Origin: Chiridota heheva
Taxonomy: Eukaryota > Echinodermata > Holothuroidea > Apodida > Chiridotidae
NCBI GenBank assembly: GCA_020152595.1
Contig: JAIGNY010002845.1
Span: 1,293,501 to 1,357,500 of the forward strand
DNA: 64,000 nucleotides
Direction of reading: 5' to 3'
Below are positions 36,060 through 47,784 of this stretch, piece by piece (position 1 is the first letter of the stretch; each line of letters opens with the position of its first letter). The notes beneath the pieces were generated by a model. That model made no database searches. It saw only the letters and a program-made list of their open reading frames with translations, and was not told the origin of the DNA. Both the position numbers and the translations under genes were made by a program.

Positions 36060-36870
36060 CCATTGAAATTCAAATTAGACAAAGAACCCGCTCCAGTCTG
36101 TCTATGCCAGTTTATGCACTCACTAAACCTGTCTCAAGAACCTATTCCACTGGCAGGAGTTTCATCCACACTGCAGTCCAAGCTTGGAACAGTCTCCCAG
36201 ACTGTGTTGTTGGAGAGATTCAAGACAAAGGGGCCAAGTCATTCAAGACAAAAGTACCAAGTCATTCAAGACAAAGGGGCCAAGTCATTCAAGACAAAGG
36301 GGCCAAGTCATTCGAGACAAAGGGGCCACGTCATTCAAGACAAAGGTACCAAGTCATTCAAGACAAAGGGGCCGAGTCATTTAAGACAAAGGGGCCGAGT
36401 CATTCAAGACAAAGGGGCCGAGTCATTCAAGACAAAAGGGCCAAGTCATTCAAGACAGAGGGGCTGAGTCATTTAAGACAAATGGGCAAAGTCATTCAAG
36501 ACAAAGGGGCCAAGTCATTCAAGACAAAGGGGCCAAGTCATTCAAGACAAAGGGCCAAGTCATTCAAGACAAAGGGGCCAAGTCATTCAAGACAAAGGGG
36601 CCAAGTCATTCAAGACAAAGGGGCAGAGTCATTCAAGACAAAGGGGCCAAATCATTCAAGACAAAGGAGCCCAGTCATTCAAGACAAAGGGGCCAAGTCA
36701 TTTAAAGCAAAGGGGCCGAGTCATTCAAGACAAAGGGCCAAGTCATGCAAGACAAAGGAGCCCAGTCATTCAAGACCCAGGTGCATCATCATCCTCTCTC
36801 ACCATAGCAAAAGGTTATTTCCTTTCCAACCCTATAAGCTGCTGTTAACCATTGATTGTCCATGAGGACA
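36060..36870 (+). pseudogene. C-terminal fragment of a LINE ORF2, invaded by a 23-bp minisatellite
   Basis: RQRTRSSLSMPVYALTK and GRSFIHTAVQAWNSLPD (about 36080-36215) match the ORF2 C-terminal block. After the array, SFKTQVHHHPLSP and a stop (near 36760-36805) read like the usual last residues (SFKTQVHxHL). The minisatellite therefore lies between neighbouring codons of one decayed ORF. The long open frame here (253 codons) is mostly repeat. Confidence 0.72.
36225..36775 (+). repeat. 23-bp minisatellite (GTCATTCAAGACAAAGGGGC-type unit), about 24 copies
   Basis: The unit is 23 bp, not a multiple of three, and lacks stops in all three plus frames, so translation cycles through KSFKTKG, PSHSRQRG and QVIQDKGA and stays open. 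Copies differ by a few substitutions. It is inside a LINE ORF2 fragment. Any protein predicted from it is almost certainly spurious. Confidence 0.92.
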
Positions 36871-37310
36871 TCTTGTATAGTGTCTTGTATCTACACTTGT
36901 GTTTCACCTGGTCTTACTTCTTGTGCTATTGGTTTTTTTAAATGAAAAAGATCTACAATCCAAACTATTTGGAACAGTCAGACATTCTCCTACACTATAC
37001 TGTATTCTATAGTGTAAATTGACATTTTTTTGAAAGTCAATTTAAGTCAATTACTACTATATGTTTAAACTATATGTTGAAACAAATATACCCCCCTTCC
37101 CCCTCTAAAAATATTATCCTTAATAGCTTCCTATCTTGAACTATTCCTTCCCCACCCCCACCTCCCAACTGTACAATATTAAACCTTTTTGAGATGACAG
37201 TAAAGTTAGCTGTGTTGGTTGTAATTCACCTGATTATTCTCCTTCCATGAATTTCCCCTCCAAAATTATTTTACCCCTATCACCTCATCCTCCCATTCAA
37301 TGCTGACAAA

Positions 37311-37522
37311 CTTTCAAAGTGGTTTATAATTTCTTTTGAAGGGAGAGGGGTTATGAAGTATGTTCCCAGAGTTTTGTCCAAGATTGGGGATTAATACTTC
37401 AGTGGTATGTATGGTAACTTTCAAAGTGGTTTATAATTTCTTTTGAAGGGAGAGGGGTTATGAAGTATGTTCCCAGAGTTTTGTCCAAGATTGGGGATTA
37501 ATACTTCAGTGGTATGTATGGG
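37311..37522. repeat. Exact 107-bp tandem duplication
   Basis: CTTTCAAAGTGGTTTATAAT starts at 37311 and at 37418. The following ~100 bases appear identical (through CAGTGGTATGTATGG). It is either a recent event or an assembly duplication. Confidence 0.85.
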
Positions 37523-37949
37523 GGTTAAAAGTGGGGAATATATACCCACCAAACCCCTCTCCCCCACCCCTTCCCCCTCCTCATACTCCTAGGATCTACG
37601 CCTATGATGATTACTCCTCAGTTGTGCTGCCAATAATGCTTTCTTTGGCTATCTCACAGTTAATCAGTTCTTAATGATGGCCAAGAACCTGGCCTTAAAA
37701 GCCTGGTAAATCATAGGTGTAGTCATGGGTCAACAGGGTGACCCCTCAAAAAGTAAAATAAGGTAAAAAGATCTAGAAAATGTGCTCACAGGTCTAAATT
37801 TAGAGACAATGACACCTTTTTTGTTTGGCTGAACTCTATCAATTAGAGGCACAGAACAGCATAGACAGCAATTCATTAATTTTTCCATCTAAAAGGATGG
37901 TTACACCGCCACAATCCTACTGCTCGGGTAAACTCCCCAACAGCCAGTT

Positions 37950-38425
37950 TAGAAGCATGCCTATTAATAGAAACATTTACATCACACAAGAATATTGAAG
38001 TTATGAAGCCATATTGTTCAGATGTTGCGATAAAATGTCATAGTTTCTAATTTATGTACTTGAAATATCAAAAATCATTATGTTGACAAATATTTGAATT
38101 TTTAAAATGGCTATTTCACGCCCAAAAGTCTAGCTCTGTTGTCTATTATTTCTAATATTTCAAAAATGACATGGTGAACATATCAAATGGGAGTGGAAGT
38201 TTCAGCCATGACAGTAATGAAGGCATTATCATGAGTTTTAAGTTTCCCCTAGCAAAGATATTTTTCCAAGAGGTATTTCAAATTTGAAATGAGTAACGCT
38301 GCATACGGCTTAATGTTTGGATAACAAAGGATCATGGGAAATATTACAAAATGGCGACTTCCATGTAACAAAATGTTCCCTTTTTTAGGAACATTTATGT
38401 TTCATTAATAGGCATGCTGCCGGAA
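37950..38425. mobile_element. Inverted-repeat element (GCATGCCTATTAAT arms)
   Basis: GCATGCCTATTAATAGAAAC at about 37956 pairs with GTTTCATTAATAGGCATGC at about 38399. The interior is AT-rich and non-coding. Boundaries are approximate and no target duplication was identified. Confidence 0.6.
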
Positions 38426-39201
38426 TGCTGCCGGACTGTTTGTTTGTTTGATGAGGGCTTAACGGCACCACGACAACGAGGGTCAAATTGTGCCTGAGAG
38501 GTCAAATCATTTTTAGAGGTAGAAAGGAAAGGAAACAGGAAAAAAACGACAGAAATTCAAGAACAAAAGGTCAGAAAGCTGTGATTGAGAGGGCAGGTGC
38601 ATGGTTGATGACAGCAATTATGCAATACTCATTTACAGCTCAAACTCACTGATCAAATGGGCATTTATAAGGCCTCAAGGGCATTTATAAGGCATCAAGG
38701 GCACTTTGAGGGCACTTGAAAAGTGATTATAAGGGATTTATCAATAAAAAGGTAGTGTCCCTGCATGGAGAGCTGTAATCAGCCTAAAAAGAAGGCAAAA
38801 TAGTTCTAAAAGTATGTTTTTGTGAACAGAATGTAGTTTTCAGTGAAAATGGGGCAGGGTGGAAAATATTAATCATTAAAATAGCAAAAAAAGTCATCCA
38901 AATAAGTCAAAACATTGAATAATTTACAGCATTTTGTATTTTCCAGCCATATCATAATAAATTACACAAATTTTATTGTAATGTAACTTTGTGACATCAC
39001 AACAAGAAAAGCTATGAATTTCCTTATGTTAACCTATTGTTTTTAAATTCTTCACTGCCACTCTTTGAATGGGAGCAGTTGAATATATGACCAAGATATT
39101 TAAATTTTCCATCATACCCCCTCTATAAAAATTTAGCAGGAAAAACAAGTCTGAGAATTTTCAGTGACTGAAATTTAGGACAGAAATCTAAATTAAATTA
39201 A

Positions 39202-39775
39202 ATGATAAGTTCAGTGGTCAAGCATGTCCATTCTATTAAAAAGAGGACTTCAAAAGAAAAATGGTGAAGAAAGCATTCGAATGTCTTATTCCGTTAAGGA
39301 GATATTCAAGTTTAAAGCTGTCTTATCTTTGTAGAAATGGCTGGTGTAGTAAGTCTACTATGGAAAGTTGGTATCCTCATCTTCACATTCTTAGCAATTG
39401 TTAATGTATCTTAAAGAAAGTTTATTTAATTTTTTTACTATTTAAATTATTTTGTATTAAACTTTCTTCAGGTGGTACATTATAAATACCCTTCCTAGAT
39501 TCAGTTTTACTACTTTTTGACATATCCCATGGTTTTGAAGCCACAAAATTGCAGAACAAAATATGATAGAATACATAAGACTTTGAGGAATCTGAGGTTG
39601 TGACATCAGAACTAGCCTGATTTCAGTCGTTTCTACACGAATGATACCAAACTTAAAACTTCAATATTCCCTTAACGGAATAAGATTTTTTAATGGTCTC
39701 TTTACTATTTTGTTTCTTTTGAAATCCTTGTTCATATGAGATAGATTTACTTGACCACTGAACTACTGTAATCCT
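39202..39775. mobile_element. AGGATTAG-family MITE, nearly complete (574 bp)
   Basis: Left arm GTTCAGTGGTCAAGCATGTC through AAGGAGATATTCAAGTTTAA; middle GACATATCCCATGGTTTTGA; right arm TTTGAAATCCTTG to TTGACCACTGAACTACTGTA and ATCCT. The arms can pair along much of their length. Best copy for estimating the family's full length. Non-coding. Confidence 0.82.
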
Positions 39776-40194
39776 TTACAGATTTCAGCTGTCCTCTCTT
39801 TCATACATCACAACTTGTACATTCATTCAAAACTCTTCATTTTGATTTGTCATAACTTGAAAACTGCAGGTACTACTGTCGTAATTTAAAGACTACTCTC
39901 TTTAGAATGTATAGCTCTTTCTAGCTAATATAAAACCTTTACCTGTCCATACACCTTTAAATCAATTTTAAAACAATGTCTAGTGTAGAATGAAGGTACT
40001 GTTCATGTATATGGATGGCTCTCATTACATCAAAATAAATTAGAAACAAGATTTGTATCGCAAACGATACACATCCCCTTGCCACTTATTACATGCTTTC
40101 CAGCCTCCTGTTACACCTGCCAGTCCAGCCTCTGTTCCACATATCATACCATGCTACTTCCCTACAGGAAATCATACATGAAATCCAGATACCA

Positions 40195-40480
40195 TTCCAC
40201 AACATGACCTGTATGCCATCACAACTGCAGTCAAGATGACATCCCACCTGCAATCAAGATGACATCCCACCTGCAATCAAGATGACATCCCACCTGCAAT
40301 CAAGATGACATCCCACCTGCAATCAAGATGACATCCCACCATATGCCTTGCCACACTGTCCCATATGCCTTGCCACCCTGTCCCTGGCGGGCTATCCCAC
40401 CCTGTCCCATATGCCATCCCACCTGAAATCCAGATGGGCATGGGCATGCTATCCCACCCTGTCCTATATGCCATGACAGG
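40195..40480. repeat. 23-bp minisatellite (GACATCCCACCTGCAATCAAGA) and related units
   Basis: Five near-perfect 23-bp units from about 40230 to 40340, followed by variants with CCATATGCCTTGCCACCCTG. It resembles the 24-kb array in style (ATGCCATCCCACC), so they may share an origin. Confidence 0.85.
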
Positions 40481-41134
40481 ACGGATGAACAGAAGGACAA
40501 AGGGACAAATGGATGGACGATAAAGATGCTATATCCCCTCTTTACCAACTTCATTGGTGAAAGAATAAATATATTAAAAAGAATAGAAATTCAAAGATTT
40601 CATTATCGTATAAATTCCATTCAGTTGTCAGATCTATTATTCAACTTTAAAAATTTAGTACAGTTTAATCAGATCCAAGACAATTTCTACGCAATTCTTT
40701 GAAAATAAATTGTCTTAAATTATTTTTTGGTTACTGAGGTGAGGTATACATGCACTTCACAAGAACATGCTTCGTCCATCTGCCCATTTATTACACTCTC
40801 TAAATTATACAATTGTCAGTCAATGCAGAACGGATGCATATTTCCAAAACAGAACAAGATTTGGTGTGGAATCATAACAGGGGCAAATGGGGTGTAAGTT
40901 CCCAGTCCCCTGATGCCACTGGTTTTAGCTAGAAGACTTATGATATATTCAATTGCTATTTGAAATGAACTAATAAATCTCTAATATATGAAATCTTGCC
41001 TTATGAGTTATATGAACAGCACTTGTCAACGTTGTCTATCATATACTACAGTACTATATACCACCCAACTCCCTCTCAAAAAGTTAACAAAATAACAAAT
41101 TTTGTATCCCATTCACATAAAAACAATCCAAAAG

Positions 41135-41244
41135 ACGATTCTTTAATAGGAGCTTACACGACTGACAATGACGCTGGTGAAGACCAAAACTCTCGACAAG
41201 TCTTTCCTATTGCACATGATAACCTCAATCTAGATGTGCTGAAG
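41135..41244 (+). CDS. Candidate internal exon, unknown protein
   Basis: A 110-bp block between AG (41133-41134) and GTAATT (41245) reads DDSLIGAYTTDNDAGEDQ then NSRQVFPIAHDNLNLDVLK in one frame. G+C and codon balance exceed the AT-rich flanks. The upstream pyrimidine tract is weak. No family recognised, and no partner exon located. Treat as a hypothesis. Confidence 0.3.
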
Positions 41245-41651
41245 GTAATTCTACTAAGATGAGCAAAAGGCATGCCCTGCTTGATCTCAAAACAATACTA
41301 TCAATCTCTATTAGCATAGAATGCTCTGTTTCCACGAAACACTTATTCACTCAAATTTCTCCGAGATGAGTTTCCAGGGTTCGTCAGCATGCAAGCAAAC
41401 GGTAGAAAGGGTTAGTTGCCGTTCTGTGGGTGCTGCACTGTTTAGGGATGATCAATTATAATGACACAATAAATAAGGTCAACTGACATGTTCAGGCACA
41501 GCTAGCAACACTAAGTGTTAAGTCTGTAAGTGTATGATGATAGTGTGGTAAAATCACTTTAGGATTCAAGTTGAATATGGTAAGATGACAGCCATTTTTT
41601 GCTTTTAGAAATATTTTTTTTTGCTTTTCAGGCTTTTGAGACCACATACAC

Positions 41652-42025
41652 CAGACCTCTAGCTTTGCTGTTTCACAGGGGCTCCCTGTCCCCCTGGGGG
41701 TCTGCCTTGCCTTTATCATAATAAAAAAAAATTGTTCAAAACTTAATAATCTTAATAAATTTCATAAAATGCCTTACCTGGATACAGAACACAGATTAAT
41801 AGCGTAGTAAGCAATTGTCCCATTTGGCTAATTACTGGTCCTTGTCAATCAGAACAGTTTCATTCTGAGGTATGATTATAGTTAAAATCCCAGAGCTTCT
41901 TCACCAAGGGCTTGAGCTTTAAGGCCCCCTGGATTCCATGCCGAAAAGACAGTGCTTCGCGTGCGCATTAATGTGCCCCTCAACAAGTCTAGCACCCTGC
42001 CCCTTTAAATCAAGCTAGTGGTCTC
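41652..42025 (+). mobile_element. CAGACCCC-ended MITE, copy d
   Basis: Starts CAGACCTCTAGCTTTGC and ends CAAGCTAGTGGTCT. Shared inner words include AGTAAGCAATTGTCC, GTATGATTATAG, ATTAATGTGCCCCTCAACAA and AGCACCCTGCCCC. Short internal minisatellite. Flanks show no clear duplication. Confidence 0.78.
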
Positions 42026-42436
42026 AAAGCTTACACCAGGGAGAGACTGAAGGCCTCTTGTATCAACCTGAATGCTTTTATAATTCATTTTCACAGCTAC
42101 CAATATTGTTTTAATTCTTCTTTGGCTGTAGGAAAATTCTAAACCCTTAGTAGCCACCTCCACCTCCTCTCAGTCTGCTCAATATAGCAATGCTTCCACC
42201 CTGGCAAAGAGGAATTTAGAGGAACATGCTCTGTACTGTATATAGACACAACCATAAATCAAAAGTTAAAAGATTTTTCCATACATACACAATCTATGAT
42301 GCAGGATGTTCAGTGTGTCTTTTCTGATCTCAAACTAATTTAGGATAAAGCTTCAATTAACAACTCTTTGTCATGGTGATCTACATGTATATGAACTAGC
42401 TGCTTGTGCACATATACTGCACATGAATGAAAGCAA

Positions 42437-42901
42437 TGAATATACATTTATAAGACAAGTGCACAGTAGGTCCATCTTCATGTCACAAATTTGCATAGTT
42501 CATGAAATAATTGGGTCTGAAAATTCACAAAGGTCAATTCATAACCAATTTTGATGGTATTTAATGCTATTTTGTATGATCGATATTCAATCACACTTCA
42601 AACAATCTACTGTATTGCTTCTATATAGGTTTCACTTCTTAAAGGAGCAATAGACCAAAAAGTGAGGGCGCACGTTTTTGCGAATTTCATATATTATCCA
42701 CAACAGATTGATAAAATGCATGCCTCCATGGCCCACAGAGGACGTGAGGGCAAAGATCACTTAAATATTCATATTAAGCAGAAAATTGCTATACCATTTT
42801 GTGAATTTTCAGACCCAATAAGTTTCATAAACTAAACAAATTTTGACATCAAGATGGACCTACAGTGTGTGCCCTTGTCTTAAAAATGTATATTCATTGT
42901 T
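42437..42901. repeat. Long inverted repeat, arms about 95-100 bp, around the left end of a MITE
   Basis: The left arm (about 42437-42538, with GACAAGTGCACAGTAGGTCC and GGGTCTGAAAATTCACAAA) is the reverse complement, at roughly 80-85% by eye, of the right arm (about 42807-42901, TTTGTGAATTTTCAGACCCA to GTATATTCATTG). The arms flank the AGGAGC MITE left half. It is probably another palindromic element whose arms were separated by insertion. Confidence 0.72.
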
Positions 42902-44455
42902 ATCCCTGCTAATTATCGACCCATATCCAATCTCACATATGTGTCAAAAGTAGTGAAAAAATGCACACTTCTATAGTTCAATGATCATCTCTCAAACGGT
43001 GACCTTCTACCGTCATATCAAAGTGCTTATGGCAGCAATTATAGTACAGAGACGGCACTTATTAAAATACAATGTGACATATTGGCAGCCATGGAAAATA
43101 AAAAAGTAATAGCACTTGTTGGTCTCGATCTGTCCGCGACACTTGACACCGTCGACCACGCCATTCTCTTGAAGACTTTAAGCAACATGTATGGAGTACA
43201 GGATGACGCACTGTCGTGGTTCCAAAGCTATCTGTCCAACAGATCATTTTATGTTTCTGTTCAGGGTGCTTCTTCTGATTACAAGAACACAAACTTCTCT
43301 GTACCCCAAGGCTCAATATTTAGGCCAGTGTTGTACTCCGCTTATGCCAGCCCGTTAGGTGGTGTGAATTAATGCCATTGACATCAATGTCATGGAATAT
43401 GCTGAGGACCATGCTCTCTATAAAGCATTTACACCCAAAGGAGAATTTGAAAGAGATGCCATTTTAAACCTGGAAAGTTGCCTATCTGAAGTTTACACTT
43501 GGATGAATTCAAACAAATTAAAACTCAACCCTCGTAAAACAGAGTTTATCTTGTTTGGTAGCAAACACCAACTACAAAAGTGCAACTCCCATTTCATGGT
43601 GGTGAGTGGTATCTAAAAATATCTACCTCGATCAAATGTCTTGGAGTTTACTGGGATGAGTCACTGTCATTTCGCCAACAGATTAAGGCTAAATGTAAAA
43701 CTGCACTCTTCAACCTCAGTAGGATCAGGGGCATAAGGAAGTACTTGACAATTGATATTTGCCAAACACTTGCCTCATATCTGGTTTTATCTCACCTCTA
43801 CTATTCAAACACCTTGTACTATGATTTTCCTGATTGTGATATAAAACAGTTGCAACGGATCCAGAACATGGCTGCCAAGCTGGTTCTAGGTAGAGGAAAG
43901 TTTGGTAGTGCTACTGACTCTCTTCGCTCCCTTCACTGCTTACCAATAAAATCCTAATAACATATAGAATTGCAACGTACGTCTACAAATGTCTTCATGA
44001 GATAGCTCCTTCATATCTTAAAGAACTCATTATAAGTACAGGTCGAACAGGTTTACGCTCTTCTTCTAACACCATGGGCATTCTCCTCGACATTCCTCTC
44101 ACAAAATGCAGAACATTTAAAGACAGGTCGTTTGCTGTAGCTGCCCCTGTCACAAGGAATAGTTTGCCATCTTCTCTTCATTGCATCAATAACTACGACA
44201 ATTTTAAATGGGAACTAAAACTTTTTTGTTCACCCAGGCTTTTTTATAATTGTTTGTGTTTATCTTTAACCTATGAACTTTATTAACTTCATGAACAGTT
44301 GTATTTATTTTCTGTACAGCGCCGCTGAATGTGCATTGTATAGATATTGAGCGTTATATGAATATATAAAAATAAACATAATCATTGCGTGCTAGATGAG
44401 CATTTGATTTCTGGGGACCCAAAAAATTTGACCTTACTTTTGGTCTAGTGCCCCT
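42643..44455. mobile_element. TTAA-target MITE, AGGAGC family, split by later insertions including a LINE
   Basis: Left end AGGAGCAATAGACCAAAAAG follows TTAA (42639-42642). Right end TTTTGGTCTAGTGCCCCT precedes TTAA (44456-44459). The left half of the 225-bp family is present to about 42806, in the opposite orientation to 3926-4150. The remainder is replaced by an inverted-repeat arm and an L2/CR1-like LINE fragment. This gives a nesting order: MITE first, other elements later. Confidence 0.72.
42905..44395 (+). pseudogene. Dead L2/CR1-like non-LTR retrotransposon, 5'-truncated
   Basis: Frames broken at least three times encode NYRPISNLTYVSK near 42910, YQSAYGSNYSTETALIK near 43015, block A (LVGLDLSATLDTVDH) near 43110, block B (SVPQGSIFRPVLYSAY) near 43300, and block C YAEDHALY near 43400. 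Normally this last reads YADD, so a catalytic Asp is changed to Glu. Then TWMNSNKLKLNPRKTEFILF, the CLGVYWDESLSF segment, and a C-terminal FKDRSFAVAAPVTRNSLPSS at about 44110 followed by a stop. The 3' end GCGCCGCTGAATGTGC and a short A-rich tail near 44390 match the style of L2/CR1 3' ends. Inactive. Confidence 0.9.
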
Positions 44456-45633
44456 TTAAACCAAACATTAAAAACAACAAGAAACTCAATTCTAAATAAA
44501 CCAACATACTAGTACAGTAATCATAAGCCAAAGCAACATTTAAAGTTATATTTCCACATGGAACAAATAACTGAAAACAATTTTACCAGCTTCTTTCTGG
44601 TTCAAACATAAAATCTCATCATAAAGTTGAAAATTGTTATGTGCATACAAATTCTATGCAAATGGTTACCTGATAATAATCCATATTATGCCGAGATACA
44701 GGCATCAGTTACAATCATGTGACACACGTTAATGAGCACACGGCTCGAACCGATCCAAGTTCAGCCATCAAACGATCAGTGTTTAATTACTAACAGGGAG
44801 TGGGGCTTGAAGAACTACCAGTAGACAGTTTCAAGTGTCATAAACTAAACATGCTGGCTACAATCCCAACAGGAGTAACATTAAAATGGGAAACCTACTC
44901 AAATGGTAAGATGGCTCAAGCTAATGGCGGCTTGATACACTCGTTTTGACGCTTGAAGTTCTTTAAATAACCCACAGAGAATGATTTGCATAGCATTAAA
45001 AGGCATTAGTATTGTAGTTTTGATACACATAGTATGGTGACTGGTGACATATAGCAATTTTGGTATCAACTGATATATTGTTTTTTTAATTTGGAACAAC
45101 TTTCTAATACATACAGTACAGTATGTAGTTCGAAAAATATATCAGTCTTTTACAATCTTAGAAAATCCCTTTTTAGTTGATCATATAAACAACTAAACTT
45201 CCTATTCTAATTTATATTATTGCAATTTTGTGACGTGTCAAGTTGGACAGTGATTTCACTGATCTCCGTACGTATATAGGCATACAATTAATGCATGCAT
45301 TGTCGATTGTGCACTGCTCGAGTCCAGTTGTACTGTAGTCCTAAACTTTTAGCTTTCTTTTAGTGATTTCTAGGAAATAGATGGCATGATGGTAGTATAG
45401 CTTAGAGGAAATAGAGAGAATTGTATGAATCAGTGCATGTACCATGAGACTGGGAGACATTAATCATTTCCAAAATGTATTCTGTCTAAAGTTACCTTAA
45501 ATCTGCGGTGTTGTAAAGACGTTCGCGATGGGTTTGTTGTGATACATGTAGGCCTACGTATATTTGAGCTTCATGTTCAGCCAGCTCAGAGAGACTTACT
45601 TTCCCCGGTAATATCTCAAACATTTATTATTGG

Positions 45634-46600
45634 ATTGCATCTTCAGGTATACTATGGGGGTCTATAATGATTGCATCTTCAGGTATACTATGGGGGTCTA
45701 TAATGATTACATCTTCAGGTATACTATGGGGGTCTATAATGATCACATCTTCAGGTATAATATGGGGGTCTATGATGATTACATCTTCAGGTATAATATG
45801 GGGGTCTATAATGATTACATCTTCAGGTATAATATGGGGGTCTATGATGATCACATCTTCAGGTATACTATGGGGGTCTATAATGATTACATCTTCAGGT
45901 ATACTATGGGGGTCTATGATGATTACATCTTCAGGTATACTATGGGGGTCTATAATGATCACATCTTCAGGTATAATATGGGGGTCTATAATGATTACAT
46001 CTTCAGGTATAATATGGGGGTCTATAATGATTACATCTTCAGGTATACTATGGGGGTCTATAATGATTACATCTTCAGGTATAATATGGGGGTCTATAAT
46101 GATTACATCTTCAGGTATACTATGGGGGTCTCTAATTATATCATCTTCAGGTATACTATAGGGGTCTACAATTATATCATCTTCAGGTATACTATGGGGG
46201 TCTATAATGATTACATTTTCAGGTATAATATGGGGGTCTATAATGATTACATCTTCAGGTATACTATGGGGGTCTATGATTATATCATCTTCAGGTATAC
46301 TATAGGGGTCTATAATGATTACATCTTCAGGTATAATATGGGGGTCTATAATGATTACATCTTCAGGTATACTATGGGGGTCTATAATTATATCATCTTC
46401 AGGTATACTATAGGTCTATAATGATTACATCTTCAGGTATAATATGGGGGTCTATAATGATTGCATCTTCAGGTATACTATGGGGGTCTATAATTATATC
46501 ATCTTCAGGTATACTATGGGGGTCTATAATGATTACATCTTCAGGTATAATATGGGGGTCTATAATGATTACATCTTCAGGCATACTATGGGGGTCTTTA
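45634..46600. repeat. 36-bp minisatellite, about 27 copies
   Basis: The unit reads GATTACATCTTCAGGTATAC then TATGGGGGTCTATAAT. It is a multiple of three and open in several frames on both strands, giving frames up to 263 codons (plus) and 111 codons (minus, IIIDPHSIPEDV repeats). Small indels near 46140-46410 break them. Each unit carries TTCAG (acceptor-like) and CAGGTATAC (donor-like). The last unit changes to CAGGCATAC, where a protein-like tail begins. Confidence 0.92.
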
Positions 46601-46693
46601 ATTTCTCCGTTAAGCTCTCAAAATGATTCTTCTGTATCTGCGGTATCAGAGGATGAAATTTCCAAACTTTTTGCTGAAATCTTAGGTCTGTAA
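46581..46693 (+). CDS. Candidate terminal exon following the 36-bp array (unsupported host gene)
   Basis: After TTCAG at 46576-46580 the open frame reads ILWGSLISPLSS then QNDSSVSAVSEDEISKLFAE and ILGL, ending in TAA. The acidic, helix-like tail and balanced codons look more protein-like than surrounding sequence. AATAAA follows within 70 bp (about 46761). I do not recognise the protein. It may be chance, or the repeat may have spread from a true intron-exon junction. Confidence 0.3.
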
Positions 46694-46926
46694 TTACTTT
46701 GTCCGCATTTACACAGGCAGTTCTGCAGGAGATCTACAACTTGCAATGTCACACATTTAAATAAATTTGCAGACGCCACAGAAAGAGATTATTCAGAACT
46801 TTAAAATAAGAAGATTTTCACACTTTTCCATTTATTATTTTGGAGAAATAGGGGTTACTAATCATTCAGTGAGTGTCAAACATCAGTTTAAAGCAAACTT
46901 GCTTCTACATGTCACCCGTCCTGTAA

Positions 46927-47640
46927 AGGATTAGTTCAGGGGTCAAGCAAGTCCATCTTATATAAAAGAGAACTTCAAATGAAACAAAATGGTGAGGAAA
47001 GCAAAAATATTATTCCGTTAAGGAGATATTTAAGTTTAATGTTTGGTATCAATTGTTTAGAAACGACATAAATCATATTAGTTATGATGTCACATCCTCA
47101 CATTCCTTAAACTATTAAAGTATATTTGTTTGCCCTGCTGATTTTGTTTGTTTGTTTGATGATTTGGTTGTGGAGATTGATAAGGAGGTTAGGGTGGGTT
47201 TGAGTTTTGTGATGAGTGGAGAGGCCCAGGTGGACAGAAGGGTGGCCCAAGGAGGAAAAGTGGGCCAGGAGAAGGTGCCGAGAGTGGTGGGGTTGATGCA
47301 GAGATGAAAGAGGTCTGATTTAATGCGTAAGCTGAAGGGAGGGGATAGGATTTTAGTCCTATCAAAGAGGGTGAAGAAATTGGGGTACCTACTGATGTTG
47401 TAAACAGCGTTCTGGGTGTTGGTGAGGACTCTAAAATTTCTTCAAAATACATTTACAATTGTCAAGAATGTGAGGAGAAGGTGCCTGCCTTCCCTAGTAG
47501 ATTTACTACACCAGTCATGTCTACACATATAAGGCAGAACTTTAAACTGGAGTATCTCCAATAACAGATTACGATATTAAAGTAGTTTCTTTTTAATGTC
47601 CTCTTTCATATAAAATAAACTTGCTTGATCACTGAAATTT
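46927..47640. mobile_element. AGGATTAG-family MITE with a divergent middle
   Basis: Left arm AGGATTAGTTCAGGGGTCAA and right arm ending near CTTGCTTGATCACTGAAA match the family. The middle differs: about 300 bp of G-rich sequence (GTTTGTTTGTTTGATGATTTG onward, 47140-47430) that other copies lack, so a different internal segment or a later insertion. Confidence 0.75.
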
Positions 47641-47784
47641 TGTAACAACATTACTACAAGGAGTTAAAACTACATGTAGTCTAGGGAGTCTTGTTTTCAC
47701 CACTGAAACAAGGCACAAGCACTGATCTTATAGGCCTATAGGTCCACATTGCTTGGGAAACGATGAACTTTTAAGATAAGACAA
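47641..47784. other. Spacer between MITE and LINE
   Basis: Short AT-rich sequence leading to the (GAC)n/(AAC)n/(AAT)n tail of the minus-strand LINE at 47785-47840. Confidence 0.4.

Noticed and set aside
36104..36865. 253-codon frame as a repetitive lysine-rich protein
   Set aside because: The 23-bp unit has no stop in any frame, and the edges are LINE ORF2 remnants.
45630..46421. 263-codon plus frame (YTMGVYNDYIFR repeats) as a repeat protein
   Set aside because: The 36-bp unit is open in several frames on both strands; in this frame nearly all variation is amino-acid changing, so no sign of selection.
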